From NCBI GenBank assembly GCA_021202845.1, contig JAJQCF010000030.1, positions 26,373 through 90,372 on the forward strand: a stretch of 64,000 nucleotides of DNA, written 5' to 3'. Below the pieces are notes generated by a model. That model worked only from the letters and a program-made list of their open reading frames with translations. It was not told the DNA's origin and did not search any database. Shown here piece after piece: positions 39,743-48,993 of the stretch. Every line of letters begins with the position of its first letter. Within the stretch, counting starts at the first letter, position 1. The translations under genes and the position numbers were made by a program. The stretch is from Oscillospiraceae bacterium (GTDB lineage: Bacteria > Bacillota > Clostridia > Oscillospirales > Oscillospiraceae).

Positions 39743-39759
39743 TTTGCTTTTTGCTTCTT

Positions 39760-41238
39760 TCACGCCTCGGCGGCGAGCTTGGCTATGCCTTGGGTTATGC
39801 GGGCGCAGGTTTCTTCGCGGCCTAAGATGCGGGCTATTTCCACCGCGCCGCCGGGGGTGACGGCTTTGCCGGAGATGGCTATGCGCACCGGCCACATCAC
39901 TTTTGCGTTCTTCACGCCGTCAGCCGCCGCCATGTCCGTCATGGCCGCCATTATGCTCTCCGCGTCCCACGCCGCCAGCGAGGTGAACACCGGCAGTATG
40001 CGCCGCAGCACGTCCAAGCAGCCGGGCTTGTCCGTCTTGGACTTCTTGTGTACGTAAAGCTCTGTGTCGTAGTCGGGCAAGGCGTCCAGAAAGTCCAGCT
40101 TTTCAGGAATGTCAGTCAACTTTTCGCACCTTGCCTGCAATATCTGCGCAATGAGCGCGGCGTCCAGCGCGGGGTTTTTCACCGCCTGACGGATATACGG
40201 CTCGGCAACGCGGGCGAAGTCCTCCGGCGACATGGCGCGGATATACTCGCTGTTGAAGTGCGTGAGCTTTTCGATGTCGAAAATGGCGGGGCTTTTGGAT
40301 ATGCGGGAGATGTCGAACTCCTGCGCCAGCTCGCCGAGGGAGTAAATCTCGCGCTCGCCCTCGGGGCTCCAGCCCAGCAGCGCCACGTAGTTGAGCACGG
40401 CCTCGGTGAGGTAGCCCTCGGCAATCAAATCCTCGTAGCTGGGGTCGCCGTGGCGCTTGCTCATCTTGTTGTGCTGGTCGCGCATTACGGGCGAGCAGTG
40501 GACGTACTTGGGTATTTCCCAGCCGAAGCCCTCGTAGAGCAGGTTGTACTTGGGCGCGGAGGAGAGATATTCGCTGCCGCGGACAACGTGGGTTATGCCC
40601 ATCATGTGGTCGTCCACGACGTTGGCGAAGTTATAGGTGGGCAGACCGTCGCGCTTTATCAGCACTTGGTCGTCTAACTCGCAGTTTTCAACGGATATGT
40701 CTCCGAAAATTTCATCGTGGAACACCGTCACGCCCTCGCGCGGAATACGCTGGCGGATAACATAGGCCTCGCCGGAGCGCACACGGCGCAGCGCCTCCTG
40801 CGGGTCAAGGCTGCGGCAGGGGTCTTCGGTATGCTCAAAGCTGCCGCTCTCGTCCTCGCTCTTTTCGCAGAAGCAGTAGTAGGCGTGGCCGCGCTCAACG
40901 AGCCATTCGGCATATTTCAAATAAAAGCCCTGACGCTCGCTCTGGATATACGGCGCCACGGGGCCGCCCACGTCGGGACCCTCGTCGTGGTCAAGACCGC
41001 ACTCGGCCAAGGTGCGGTATATAACGTCCACCGCACCCTCTACCAGACGGCCGCGGTCGGTGTCCTCGATGCGCAGTATGAATTTTCCTCCGCTGTGACG
41101 GGCGATGAGCCACGTGTAGAGCGCGGTGCGCAGATTTCCCACATGCATATAGCCCGTGGGCGAGGGGGCAAAGCGCGTGCGCACTCCCCCGCGCGGTATG
41201 CGAGCCTCCTGCTCCTCAATCCATTTCAAATCAGCCAT
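39760..41238 (-). CDS. gltX: Glutamyl-tRNA synthetase
   Basis: Charges tRNA(Glu), and in many Firmicutes tRNA(Gln), with glutamate. It has 492 residues. The class I signatures are PSPTGYMHVGNLRTALY (HIGH-type) and KMSKRHGD (KMSKR). CFCEKSEDES lies in the connective domain. The C-terminal anticodon-binding helical domain is complete. It follows the small-export-protein gene by 44 bp on the same strand. ATG start with AGGTAGAAC upstream. No gln-tRNA synthetase is seen here. Confidence 0.97.
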   Translation of the reverse strand: MADLKWIEEQEARIPRGGVRTRFAPSPTGYMHVGNLRTALYTWLIARHSGGKFILRIEDTDRGRLVEGAVDVIYRTLAECGLDHDEGPDVGGPVAPYIQSERQGFYLKYAEWLVERGHAYYCFCEKSEDESGSFEHTEDPCRSLDPQEALRRVRSGEAYVIRQRIPREGVTVFHDEIFGDISVENCELDDQVLIKRDGLPTYNFANVVDDHMMGITHVVRGSEYLSSAPKYNLLYEGFGWEIPKYVHCSPVMRDQHNKMSKRHGDPSYEDLIAEGYLTEAVLNYVALLGWSPEGEREIYSLGELAQEFDISRISKSPAIFDIEKLTHFNSEYIRAMSPEDFARVAEPYIRQAVKNPALDAALIAQILQARCEKLTDIPEKLDFLDALPDYDTELYVHKKSKTDKPGCLDVLRRILPVFTSLAAWDAESIMAAMTDMAAADGVKNAKVMWPVRIAISGKAVTPGGAVEIARILGREETCARITQGIAKLAAEA

Positions 41239-41282
41239 TTTGTTCTACCTCCGTTTTTTGCTTTTCCCCAACGCCGCGGCGC

Positions 41283-41744
41283 TCAAAGTCCGAAAATGTG
41301 GACGGCTCCCGCGCACGCGGCGGTTATGACTGTTCCTGCAATCAGCACGCCGATGAATATGGCGGGCAGAGAGCGGTTCATGCGTATGTCCATGAGCGCG
41401 GCAATGAGCGAGCCTGTCCACGCGCCGGTGCCGGGCAGCGGTATTGCCACAACTATTATAAGTCCCGCCAGCGCGTAGCGGCGCACTATGTCTGCCTTGC
41501 TCTCCGCGCGGGACTCCAGAGCGTCGATGAGCCTGCCGAGGCGCGCGACGTGCCTGCGCAGAAACGCAAATATTTTGCGTATAAATAATATAACAAACGG
41601 CGTGGGGAGCATATTGCCTATCACGGCGGCGGTGAACGCCTCCGCGTAGCTCAGCCCCGCCGCCACGCCGAAGGGTATTCCCCCGCGCAGCTCTATAACC
41701 GGCAGCATGGAAACCGCCAGCGTCATGAAAAATGCCTTGAGCAT
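41283..41744 (-). CDS. Small multidrug-export-like membrane protein (COG2426 family)
   Basis: 153 residues with four to five membrane helices. Family signature LPVIELRGGIPFGVAAGLSYAEAF with the charged E-x-R-G-G loop near residue 18, then IPLPGTGAWTGSLIAAL. The name of the family is historical; transport has not been established for most members. Upstream of gltX on the same strand, probably cotranscribed from TTGCCA/TATTAT at 41781-41809. The start has GGGGAG upstream. Confidence 0.88.
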   Translation of the reverse strand: MLKAFFMTLAVSMLPVIELRGGIPFGVAAGLSYAEAFTAAVIGNMLPTPFVILFIRKIFAFLRRHVARLGRLIDALESRAESKADIVRRYALAGLIIVVAIPLPGTGAWTGSLIAALMDIRMNRSLPAIFIGVLIAGTVITAACAGAVHIFGL

Positions 41745-41780
41745 CTCCCCGCTCCTTCCCGTTTGGACACATACTTTTCA

Positions 41781-41809
41781 ATAATACAACAATTCGCGCA
41801 AACTGGCAA
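41781..41809 (-). promoter_or_regulatory. Promoter for the COG2426 gene and gltX
   Basis: TTGCCA (41804-41809), a 17-bp spacer and TATTAT (41781-41786) on the minus strand, a good sigma-A match. Confidence 0.7.
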
Positions 41810-41961
41810 GCGCTTATGATACGACTTGTGAAAAGTTGACGAAATTTTAACATTTTTCGCGCGCGGGTATAATTTTTTGACCGGCGGCGCAGAATAGTTT
41901 CTGAGCGGCGTCGGAGCGCGTCTCCGCCTCCGCCAATCCAACGGAAAAGGAGCCGAACGAC

Positions 41962-42174
41962 ATGATAATTGACCGCATAGCGCTTATCCTCGCCATAATC
42001 GGCGGGCTCAACTGGGGCTGCGTCGGGCTTTTCAGATTTGACCTTGTGGCCTATCTTTTCGGCGGCCAAACCGCCACGGTCAGCCGCGTTGTCTATACCT
42101 TGGTGGGGCTGGCGGCCATATGGTGCATATCCCTGCTGTTCCGCCAGAGCGTGGCCTCCGACAGCGCCGACTGA
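41962..42174 (+). CDS. DUF378 family small membrane protein
   Basis: 70 residues, two membrane helices (residues 5-27 and 44-62) joined by GGLNWGCVGLFRFDLVAYLFG, the hallmark of the family. Role unknown; members are widespread in bacteria as small membrane proteins. AAAAGGAGCC lies upstream of the ATG, and a TATAAT lies at about 41869-41874. It stands alone with its own terminator. Confidence 0.9.
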   Translation: MIIDRIALILAIIGGLNWGCVGLFRFDLVAYLFGGQTATVSRVVYTLVGLAAIWCISLLFRQSVASDSAD

Positions 42175-42183
42175 CCGCGCGGG

Positions 42184-42231
42184 AAAAAAGGGCGATACTT
42201 GGTTCTCACTTGACCGAGTATCGCTTTTTTC
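42184..42231. terminator. Bidirectional terminator between DUF378 and DUF1294 genes
   Basis: GCGATACTTGGT pairs with ACCGAGTATCGC (one wobble), flanked by AAAAAA on the left and TTTTTT on the right, so it works on both strands. Confidence 0.9.
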
Positions 42232-42233
42232 TG

Positions 42234-42509
42234 TTATCTAAATACAAGAAAGTACAGAAGCGCGCCGTACTCGGCAATGCTTATGAGCGGGAAGCCCAGC
42301 ACAAAGGCGATATGCCGCGTCTTGTGGCGGAACGCGAGCATACCCAGCACCCCGCCTGCGCCGCCGCCCAGCAGCGCCAGCAGGAAGAGCGTATTTTCCG
42401 GCACTCTGCGGCGGTGCGCCTTGGCGCAGGCTTTATCCGCGCCCATGGTAACAAAGAGCACGAGGTTGATGATTATGAGATATGCCAAAAGGAATTTTTC
42501 CGCGCTCAT
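42234..42509 (-). CDS. DUF1294 family membrane protein
   Basis: 91 residues, three to four membrane helices. Family features are NLVLFVTMGADKACAKAHRRRVPENTLF and LLALLGGGAGGVLGMLAFRHKTRH (basic loops between helices). Last gene of the arg-panE-like operon, overlapping the phosphoesterase by 4 bp. Function unknown. Confidence 0.88.
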   Translation of the reverse strand: MSAEKFLLAYLIIINLVLFVTMGADKACAKAHRRRVPENTLFLLALLGGGAGGVLGMLAFRHKTRHIAFVLGFPLISIAEYGALLYFLVFR

Positions 42510-43603
42510 TTGTCTGCCTCCTCTATTTCTCCGAAGTACCAGCCGGAAACGCCGCCGTGCTTTACAAAATATCCGCGCGACGTGCGCTCCACGACGGAGA
42601 CAATGTCGCCGCGCTCAAGCGGCAGTACGTAGTCCGTGCAGTCATTGACCGTGGTGCGCCCGCCCTCGCGGCGGAGGTACTTTGTCAGCACCTCCATTTC
42701 GTAGCCCGTGCGCGCGTGGCGCACCAGCGAAAATTCCTCGCCCCGCCGCAGCACCCGCACTTCGGCGTCGCCCCAGCGGATATAAAAGCTCGCGCCGCCT
42801 CCGCGCTGGGCGGATAGGGTTTTGGCGCGGGGAAATTTATCATAAGCGGCGCACTCGAACTCGCCGCCGCCCGCGGGGATTATCAGCGCGTTGAGCTGGC
42901 CGTCGTCCTTGAGCGCGCAGCCGCCGTCTATGCTGGCAATTTTGCGCGCATGGTCTATTATGGGGTTGGCGTCCACAACGCTCTCGCGGTAGAGCATAAC
43001 CGGCTGGTGGCCGACTATGACCCACTTGTCGAAAGCGTAGTCCGTGTGCAGGAAGTAATCAAACTTCTTGCAGCCGTAGTCGTCCCACTCCGCGCGCGGC
43101 TTGTCCGTAATGCCGCCGTGGACGAAGATATATTTTTCCGTTTCTATGACCGTGGGCAGGGAGTCCAAAAACGCGAACTCCTCCGCATAGCCGTCAAGGA
43201 GGACAGAGGCCAGCTCCGCAGTCGGCACAGCGGCGGCGGTTACGCCCACTCCGGCGCACATTTGGTTCAGCAGCGCGTTCGGCTTTTTCAGCAGATAGCG
43301 CACCAGTCCCGCGCCGCCGTCGGGGCGCGTGGGTGCGGAGCGCAGAGCGCGCCCCCAGTCGTCACAGTTGCCGCAGACGACCCAAGCGCCGCGCTCAGAG
43401 ACAAGGCGCATTACATAGTGCAGCGTATCCAAGCTGCGCGCGCCTTTTTCCACAAAGTCGCCGTCAATGACGAGCAAATCACTGCCGCCGTAGCCGACCT
43501 TGTCCAGCAGCGCCGTCAGGTAGTCAAGCTGCCCGTGAATGTCGGATATGACTATGACCCGTCTGTCGGGCGCAATGCTCCTGTCGGAAACCGCGGCCTT
43601 CAC
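42506..43603 (-). CDS. Calcineurin-like metallophosphoesterase with a C-terminal extension
   Basis: 365 residues. The two-metal catalytic site is seen in SDIHGQ (about residues 20-25), VIDGDFVEKG, VVCGNCDDW (GNCDD in place of the common GNHD), FVHGG and VGHQPV. This order matches Ser/Thr protein-phosphatase-like enzymes. The last 60-70 residues (TKYLRREGGRTTVNDC...GDIVSVVERTSRGYFVKHGGVSGWYFGE) look like an SH3-type domain. GTG at 43603 overlaps the stop of the upstream gene (GTGA). Substrate unknown. Replacement of the common GNHD histidine by Cys is worth noting. Confidence 0.88.
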   Translation of the reverse strand: MKAAVSDRSIAPDRRVIVISDIHGQLDYLTALLDKVGYGGSDLLVIDGDFVEKGARSLDTLHYVMRLVSERGAWVVCGNCDDWGRALRSAPTRPDGGAGLVRYLLKKPNALLNQMCAGVGVTAAAVPTAELASVLLDGYAEEFAFLDSLPTVIETEKYIFVHGGITDKPRAEWDDYGCKKFDYFLHTDYAFDKWVIVGHQPVMLYRESVVDANPIIDHARKIASIDGGCALKDDGQLNALIIPAGGGEFECAAYDKFPRAKTLSAQRGGGASFYIRWGDAEVRVLRRGEEFSLVRHARTGYEMEVLTKYLRREGGRTTVNDCTDYVLPLERGDIVSVVERTSRGYFVKHGGVSGWYFGEIEEADK

Positions 43604-44739
43604 AGCGGCCGCTCCATGACGTTCAGAAGGCCGAACGCGCCCTCGCACACGCCGCAGGGCGCGAAGCCGCAGGTTTTATAAAATTCCTGCGCCGCGGCGT
43701 TATCCTGCGCCACGCTCAGACACAGTGAGCTGCGGCCCAGCGAGCGGAACAGCGACACCGCGTGGCCGATAAGCTGTGTGCCGACCTGCATACCGCGCAC
43801 GTCCGGCTCCACATAGCAGAGGCTAATCCAGCCCGCGCCGCTCTCCGCGCCGCGCTGCATATCGCAGTGTACAACGCCGATATTTCTGCCGTCCATAGCG
43901 GCAAAGGCCACGCTGCGCGCCTCCTGCGCAAGGCTGCGCCGCGCCGAGGCCACATAAACGCCCGCGTCGAAGCCAGCCTCCGTGCCGTGAATCTCGCCCC
44001 AGCAGCGGCGGTAGCAGTCGGCGTAATAGCCCGCCAAGTCGCTCGCCGCGGCGTTCTCGATACAGAGGTCAAAGGGGTCTCGGCAGTCCTCGGCCTTCCA
44101 CCACTCCTGCTTGCCCAGAGTGCTGAGCGTTGAAGCGAGGTGGCTGTTGCTGTTGTACCAGCATACCCGCGGCTCGCCGCCGGTGTACTCCAAAAGCGCG
44201 ACGCAGGTGTTGTCGCCGTGGGGAACCTCGGCAATGCGCTCGCTGGGTACGCCCAGCACGGAGCAGAGATAGGAGCGTATGGCCATGCCGTGGCTGAAGC
44301 AGGCGATGGTCTGCCCCTCGTGGCGCTCCGCCAGCTCGCCGAGCACGGAAGTAAGGCGCGCCCGCACCTCGGCAAACGGCTCGCCGCCCTCGGTATGCCA
44401 GCGGTCGGGGTCATTGTTGAACGCCCACATATTCTCCGGCTCGTCGCGCGTCAGGTTGCCCCAAGCGCAGTCCTCCCAAACGCCGAGCGCGACCTCGCGC
44501 AGGCGCGGGGTCGTTTGCAGCGTAAGATTATGATATTTCAGGATAGCCCCCGCCGTAGCCATAGTGCGGCGCAGGTCGCTGGAGTAGACCGCGTCTATCT
44601 TCTCCTCTTTGAACCGCTCCGCCAGCGCCTCCACCTGACGGTACCCTTTGGGCGTCAGCGGGCTGTCGTACTGCCCGTGCGCGCGGCGGAAGACGTTGCC
44701 CTCCGCTTCCGCGTGACGGATAAGATAAATTCTCGTCAT
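43600..44739 (-). CDS. Histidine phosphatase (phosphoglycerate-mutase family) fused to a GNAT acetyltransferase
   Basis: 379 residues. Domain 1 (about 1-195): LIRHAEAEGN with the phosphohistidine, the SSDLRRTMATA motif, and FSHGMAIR with the second catalytic His. Domain 2 (about 215-379): GNAT fold, with CYVEPDVRGMQVGTQLIGHAV as the acetyl-CoA loop and AAQEFYKTCGFAPCG. The open frame is continuous through the linker, so it is one polypeptide. The start shares a base with the panE-like stop (TGATG). No known pathway requires both; they may act on one phosphorylated amine substrate. Confidence 0.9.
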   Translation of the reverse strand: MTRIYLIRHAEAEGNVFRRAHGQYDSPLTPKGYRQVEALAERFKEEKIDAVYSSDLRRTMATAGAILKYHNLTLQTTPRLREVALGVWEDCAWGNLTRDEPENMWAFNNDPDRWHTEGGEPFAEVRARLTSVLGELAERHEGQTIACFSHGMAIRSYLCSVLGVPSERIAEVPHGDNTCVALLEYTGGEPRVCWYNSNSHLASTLSTLGKQEWWKAEDCRDPFDLCIENAAASDLAGYYADCYRRCWGEIHGTEAGFDAGVYVASARRSLAQEARSVAFAAMDGRNIGVVHCDMQRGAESGAGWISLCYVEPDVRGMQVGTQLIGHAVSLFRSLGRSSLCLSVAQDNAAAQEFYKTCGFAPCGVCEGAFGLLNVMERPL

Positions 44740-45638
44740 CAGTATGCCGCCTCAATCGCCTTTATGCGGTCATAGAGCATACGGTTCACCGGCGTCGGCA
44801 CGCCAAGGCTCTCGCCCAGCGCGATGACGCGGCCCGCGAACGTGTCCGCCTCCGAGATGCGGCGCGCCTTGCGGTCCTGCGCCATAGAGGGGTAGCCGTT
44901 GGGGTCAAGTATTTCCACCAGCCCGATATAAAAGCGCATATCGCTCTCCGTCAGGGGTATGCCCTTGGCCTCGGCCAGCGAGAGCACCTCGCGCATTGCG
45001 CCGATAAACGTGTCGTGTATCTCGCCCTCCGCCAGAGCGTCCTTGTAGGTGCAGTCGTAGGCCATGCAGGTCTGGTTTATGCCCACGTTGAGCATGAACT
45101 TGCCCCACATACGCTTTTCGATGTCGCCGGCAACAGTGTGCGGCACGTCCAAGTCGTGGAACAGCTCGGAAACCTTTTTCACGTTTTCCGCCTGCGACGG
45201 CCATTTTGCGCCGATAACCAGCTCGCCCATCTGCGTGAAGCGCAGCTCGTTGCCCGCCTTCATAGCGTCCATGCCCTGCGCCACGCAGAAAACAAGGCGC
45301 TCGAAGCCATAGCGCTCGGCTATGCGCTCCTCGCTGTCGATGCCGTTGAGCAGGGAGACGATTACCGTATTTTCACCCACCAGCGGCTGCATGAGCTCCA
45401 TGGCCTCCGCCAGCGCGGGAGCCTTGACCGCGACGAGGAGCACGTCCGCCGTGCCCTCGCACATCTCCGGCGTCGCCATGTTAAAACGATAGGGCTTGCG
45501 GTTGACAAACTGCGGCCTGCCGTTGAGGCGGCGGTAGCGCGCTTTGTCCATGACAAACGTCACGTCGCCGTAGCTATCCACCATACGTGAGCCAAACAGC
45601 ACGCCCAGCGCGCCCATGCCGATTATCTGAACTCTCAT
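44739..45638 (-). CDS. Ketopantoate reductase-like (ApbA/PanE family) NADP oxidoreductase
   Basis: 299 residues. The N-terminal Rossmann domain opens VQIIGMGALGVLFGSRM (GxGxxG), then VKAPALAEAMELMQPLVGENTVIVSLLNGID. The C-terminal helical domain has KFMLNVGINQTCMAYDCTY, with the conserved K and N of the family, and ALGESLGVPTPVNRMLYD. It may make pantoate for CoA, but members with other oxo-acid substrates exist, and its place inside an arginine operon leaves that open. It overlaps argD by 4 bp (ATGA). Confidence 0.9.
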   Translation of the reverse strand: MRVQIIGMGALGVLFGSRMVDSYGDVTFVMDKARYRRLNGRPQFVNRKPYRFNMATPEMCEGTADVLLVAVKAPALAEAMELMQPLVGENTVIVSLLNGIDSEERIAERYGFERLVFCVAQGMDAMKAGNELRFTQMGELVIGAKWPSQAENVKKVSELFHDLDVPHTVAGDIEKRMWGKFMLNVGINQTCMAYDCTYKDALAEGEIHDTFIGAMREVLSLAEAKGIPLTESDMRFYIGLVEILDPNGYPSMAQDRKARRISEADTFAGRVIALGESLGVPTPVNRMLYDRIKAIEAAY

Positions 45639-46825
45639 ATTGCCTCCAGTGTGGACTTTAATATCTCCAGTCCTTGGTCAAGCTCGTCGCGGGTTATGAC
45701 CAGCGGCGGCAGCATTCTCAGCACGTCGGAGCCGGCGGTGAGCATGAGCAGGCCGTTTTCCACGCACTTGGCTGCCACCGCGCCCGGCTCGGCAGAGCGC
45801 AGCTGCACGCCGGTCATAAGGCCGGTGCCGCGCACGTCGGAAACGCAGTCAAGGTTCCAGCCGCTGATAACGGAGCGCATATAATTGCCCTTTTCCGTCA
45901 CCTCGGCCAGCAGCGCGTCGTCCAGCTGCTCCAGCACGGCGCAGGCGCCCGCGCAGGCCACGGGGTTGCCGCCGAACGTGGTTCCGTGCTGACCCTTGCC
46001 CAGCACCTCCGCCGTCTTTTCGGGGCAGATGAAGCCGCCTATCGGCAGTCCGCCGCCTATGCCCTTGGCAAAAGAGACGGCGTCCGGCGTCACGCCGAAG
46101 TGCTCGTAGGCAAAGAGCTTGCCCGTGCGCCCGATGCCGGTCTGCACCTCGTCAAACATCAGCAGCAAATCACGCTCGTCGCAGAACTCGCGCAGCTCGC
46201 GCACATAATCGGGGTCTATCATGCAAACGCCGCCCTCGCCCTGAATCGGCTCTAACATGACGGCGCAGACGTTGCGGCTGTACGCCGCGTGCAGGCTCTC
46301 CATTGAGTTCGCCATCGCGTAGCGGAAACCCTCCGTGAAGGGGAAGAAATAGTCGTGGAAGTGCGCCTGACCCGTGGCCTTGAGCGTTGTTATGGTGCGC
46401 CCGTGGAACGAGTTGTGCAGCGTTATTATGGTCGCGCGGCCGCGGCCGTACTTGTCGTAGCTGTACTTGCGCGCCAACTTAATCATGCCCTCGTTGGCCT
46501 CCGCGCCGGAGTTGCAGAAAAACACGCGGCTGAGCCCCGTGCGCGCGGTCAGCGTCTCCGCAAGGCGTATGCACGGCTCGGTGTAAAATAGGTTGGAGGT
46601 ATGCGCCAGCTTGCCCGCCTGCTCGGTGACGGCGGCGACCCACTTTTCGTTGGCGTAGCCCATTGAGTTGACGCCTATGCCGGCGGTGAAGTCTATATAC
46701 TCTCTGCCCTCCGGCGAATAGAGCTTTGCGCCGCTGCCGCGCTCAAGGGCGACGGGGAAGCGGCCGTAGGTCTGCATAATGTGTTCGCTCTCGCTTTTTA
46801 TAAGTTCCTGAGTTGTCATATTCAA
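45635..46825 (-). CDS. argD: Acetylornithine aminotransferase
   Basis: PLP enzyme converting N-acetylglutamate semialdehyde to N-acetylornithine. It has 396 residues. Class III aminotransferase motifs are CNSGAEANEGMIKLAR, SFHGRTITTLKATGQ, FDEVQTGIGRTGKLFAYEH and the PLP lysine in SFAKGIGGGLPIGG. The N-terminus (MTTQELIKSESEHIMQTYGRFPVALERGSG) is typical of ArgD. It follows argB by 27 bp. Fourth gene of the arg operon. Confidence 0.96.
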   Translation of the reverse strand: MNMTTQELIKSESEHIMQTYGRFPVALERGSGAKLYSPEGREYIDFTAGIGVNSMGYANEKWVAAVTEQAGKLAHTSNLFYTEPCIRLAETLTARTGLSRVFFCNSGAEANEGMIKLARKYSYDKYGRGRATIITLHNSFHGRTITTLKATGQAHFHDYFFPFTEGFRYAMANSMESLHAAYSRNVCAVMLEPIQGEGGVCMIDPDYVRELREFCDERDLLLMFDEVQTGIGRTGKLFAYEHFGVTPDAVSFAKGIGGGLPIGGFICPEKTAEVLGKGQHGTTFGGNPVACAGACAVLEQLDDALLAEVTEKGNYMRSVISGWNLDCVSDVRGTGLMTGVQLRSAEPGAVAAKCVENGLLMLTAGSDVLRMLPPLVITRDELDQGLEILKSTLEAI

Positions 46826-46852
46826 TTTCTCCCTGCTTACTTATTGTATCGC

Positions 46853-47728
46853 TTACTTTTTGTCGCGCGTTATCATCGTGCCGATGCCCGCGTGGGACAG
46901 CACTTCTATCAAAATGGAGTGGGGTATGCGCCCGTCCAGTATGTGTGTGCGGCGCACTCCGCCGCGTATAGCGTCCACGCAGCAGTTCACCTTGGGTATC
47001 ATGCCGCCGGTGATGACGCCGCTTTCTATGAGCGGTGGTACCTCGTCAATGCCCATATAGGAGATGAGGCTTTCCTCGCGGTGCGGGTCGGCCATTATGC
47101 CCTTGACGTCGGTTAAGAGTATGAGCTTTTCCGCGCCGACGGCTATGGCAATCTGCGCCGCCGCGGTGTCGGCGTTGATGTTGTAGCAGTCGCCGCCGTC
47201 AATGCCCTGTGCCACGGTCGCCACCACGGGTATCAGCCCCGCGCCCTGCGCCGTCTTTATTATGTCCGCCCTCACGCCGACGACCTCGCCCACAAGACCG
47301 TAGTCCAAGCCGTCCGCTTCCAATTTCTTCGCCATCAGCAGGCTGTCGTCCGTGCCGCACAGACCCACGGCGCGGCCTCCCGTGCGGTTTATCATGGCGG
47401 CCAAGTCCTTGTTCACCTTGCCGCACAGCACCATGCGCACAACGTCCATCGTCTCCTCGTCCGTGTAGCGCAGGCCGTTGACGAAGCGGCTTGTCTTGCC
47501 CATGCGCGCCAGCACGCGGTTTATCTCCGGCCCGCCGCCGTGGACAACGACGACATGGATGCCGACAAGGCTCAGCAGCACAATGTCCTCAATGGTCTTT
47601 TCCTGTAACTCGGGGCTTGTCATGGCGTTGCCGCCGTACTTTATAACCACGGTCTTGCCGTAGTATTTTTGTATATATGGCAGAGCCTCAACCAGCGTCT
47701 GCGCCCTGTCGAGATTAGAAATTTTCAT
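46853..47728 (-). CDS. argB: Acetylglutamate kinase
   Basis: Phosphorylates N-acetylglutamate, the second step of the acetylated arginine pathway. It has 291 residues. Amino-acid-kinase motifs: VIKYGGNAM (phosphate loop), VVHGGGPEINRVL, GLCGTDD and NINADTAAAQIAIAVGAEKLILLTDVKGI. The N-terminal helix of arginine-sensitive kinases (NLDRAQTLVEALPYIQKYYGK) is present, so feedback inhibition by arginine is likely. It follows argJ by 9 bp. Confidence 0.97.
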   Translation of the reverse strand: MKISNLDRAQTLVEALPYIQKYYGKTVVIKYGGNAMTSPELQEKTIEDIVLLSLVGIHVVVVHGGGPEINRVLARMGKTSRFVNGLRYTDEETMDVVRMVLCGKVNKDLAAMINRTGGRAVGLCGTDDSLLMAKKLEADGLDYGLVGEVVGVRADIIKTAQGAGLIPVVATVAQGIDGGDCYNINADTAAAQIAIAVGAEKLILLTDVKGIMADPHREESLISYMGIDEVPPLIESGVITGGMIPKVNCCVDAIRGGVRRTHILDGRIPHSILIEVLSHAGIGTMITRDKK

Positions 47729-47737
47729 AGCCTTCCG

Positions 47738-48943
47738 TCAGCTCCTGTAGTCGCCGTTAATTCTGACATAGTCGTACGTCAAATCGCAGCCCCAGCAGGT
47801 GGCCTCGCCGCCGCCCGCTCGCAGGCTGACGACAATGGCGACCTCCTTCTGCGAGAGAATGTTCGTGGCCTCTTCCTCGCTGAACTCCAGCGCCTCTCCG
47901 CCGGAGTAGACCGTCACGCTGCCCGCGGCGGACTCAAAGCTCAGCGTGGCCGTTGCGGGGTCGAACGGCGCGCCGGAGTAGCCCATTGCGCACATAACGC
48001 GCCCCCAGTTGGCGTCGGAGCCGTACATGGCCGCCTTGACGAGCGAGGAGCCGACAACGGACTTGGCCAGCATCTCCGCCACGCTCTCGCTCTCCGCGCC
48101 GCGCACAGTACACTCAAGCAGCTTCGTCGCGCCCTCGCCGTCGGCGGCAATGGCACGGGCGAGGTGCGTGCAGACAGTCAGCAGCGCTGCGGACAGCTCC
48201 GCGCTGTCGCCCATGACCTCCGCGTTGCCCGCCATGCCGTTGGCGAGGCAGACCGCCATGTCGTTGGTGGAGGTGTCGCCGTCCACGGTGACGCGGTTGA
48301 ACGTCTTTTTAACCGCCGCGGAGAGCGCGCGCTGCAGCGCGGCGGGAGCAACGGCGGCGTCAGTTGTTATAAAGCAGAGCATGGTGCCCATGTTGGGGTG
48401 AATCATGCCGCTGCCCTTGGCCATTGCGCCCATGCGGCAGGTTTTGCCGTCCAGCTCGAACTCCAGCGCAATCTCCTTTTTCACGGTGTCGGTCGTCATA
48501 ATGGCCTCGGCAGCCTCGCCGCCGCCCGTGGTGCTCAGCGCGGCGGTCAGGGGCAGCAGGCTCTTGAGGATAGGCTCCATATTCAGCTCCTGACCGATAA
48601 CGCCGGTGGAGGCGACAATCACATCGTCGGGGTTTATGCCCAGCGCCGCGCCCACGGCGAGGCAGGTGCTGTTGGCGTTGTCCGCGCCGCGCGGCGCGCA
48701 GGCGTTGGCGTTGCCGCTGTTGCATATTATGGCGGCGGCGCGCCCGTTGGCGAGGTTGGCCATTGTCTTATATACCGGCGCGGCTTTTACAAGGTTCTTT
48801 GTGTAAACGCCCGCGGCAGCGCACAGGCAGTCCGACGCTATAAGCGCAATGTCCTTTTTGTCGTGATTTGCCCTTATGCCGCAGTGCATACCCGCTGCCC
48901 TGAAGCCCTGCGGCGCGGTAACGCCGCCAGAAATTTCTTTCAT
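47738..48943 (-). CDS. argJ: Bifunctional ornithine acetyltransferase / N-acetylglutamate synthase
   Basis: Recycles the acetyl group from N-acetylornithine to glutamate. It has 401 residues. The self-cleavage site is VTVDGDTSTNDMAV, which splits at the Thr to give alpha and beta chains. The N-terminus (GVTAPQGFRAAGMHCGIRAN...DIALI) and the C-terminus (TCWGCDLTYDYVRINGDYRS) match the family. The cyclic pathway means argE is not needed. Between argC (50 bp) and argB (9 bp). Confidence 0.97.
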   Translation of the reverse strand: MKEISGGVTAPQGFRAAGMHCGIRANHDKKDIALIASDCLCAAAGVYTKNLVKAAPVYKTMANLANGRAAAIICNSGNANACAPRGADNANSTCLAVGAALGINPDDVIVASTGVIGQELNMEPILKSLLPLTAALSTTGGGEAAEAIMTTDTVKKEIALEFELDGKTCRMGAMAKGSGMIHPNMGTMLCFITTDAAVAPAALQRALSAAVKKTFNRVTVDGDTSTNDMAVCLANGMAGNAEVMGDSAELSAALLTVCTHLARAIAADGEGATKLLECTVRGAESESVAEMLAKSVVGSSLVKAAMYGSDANWGRVMCAMGYSGAPFDPATATLSFESAAGSVTVYSGGEALEFSEEEATNILSQKEVAIVVSLRAGGGEATCWGCDLTYDYVRINGDYRS

Positions 48944-48993
48944 TGTTGTTTTCTCCCTTACTCCTGTTTTATGTTATTATTATAAAATGTATA

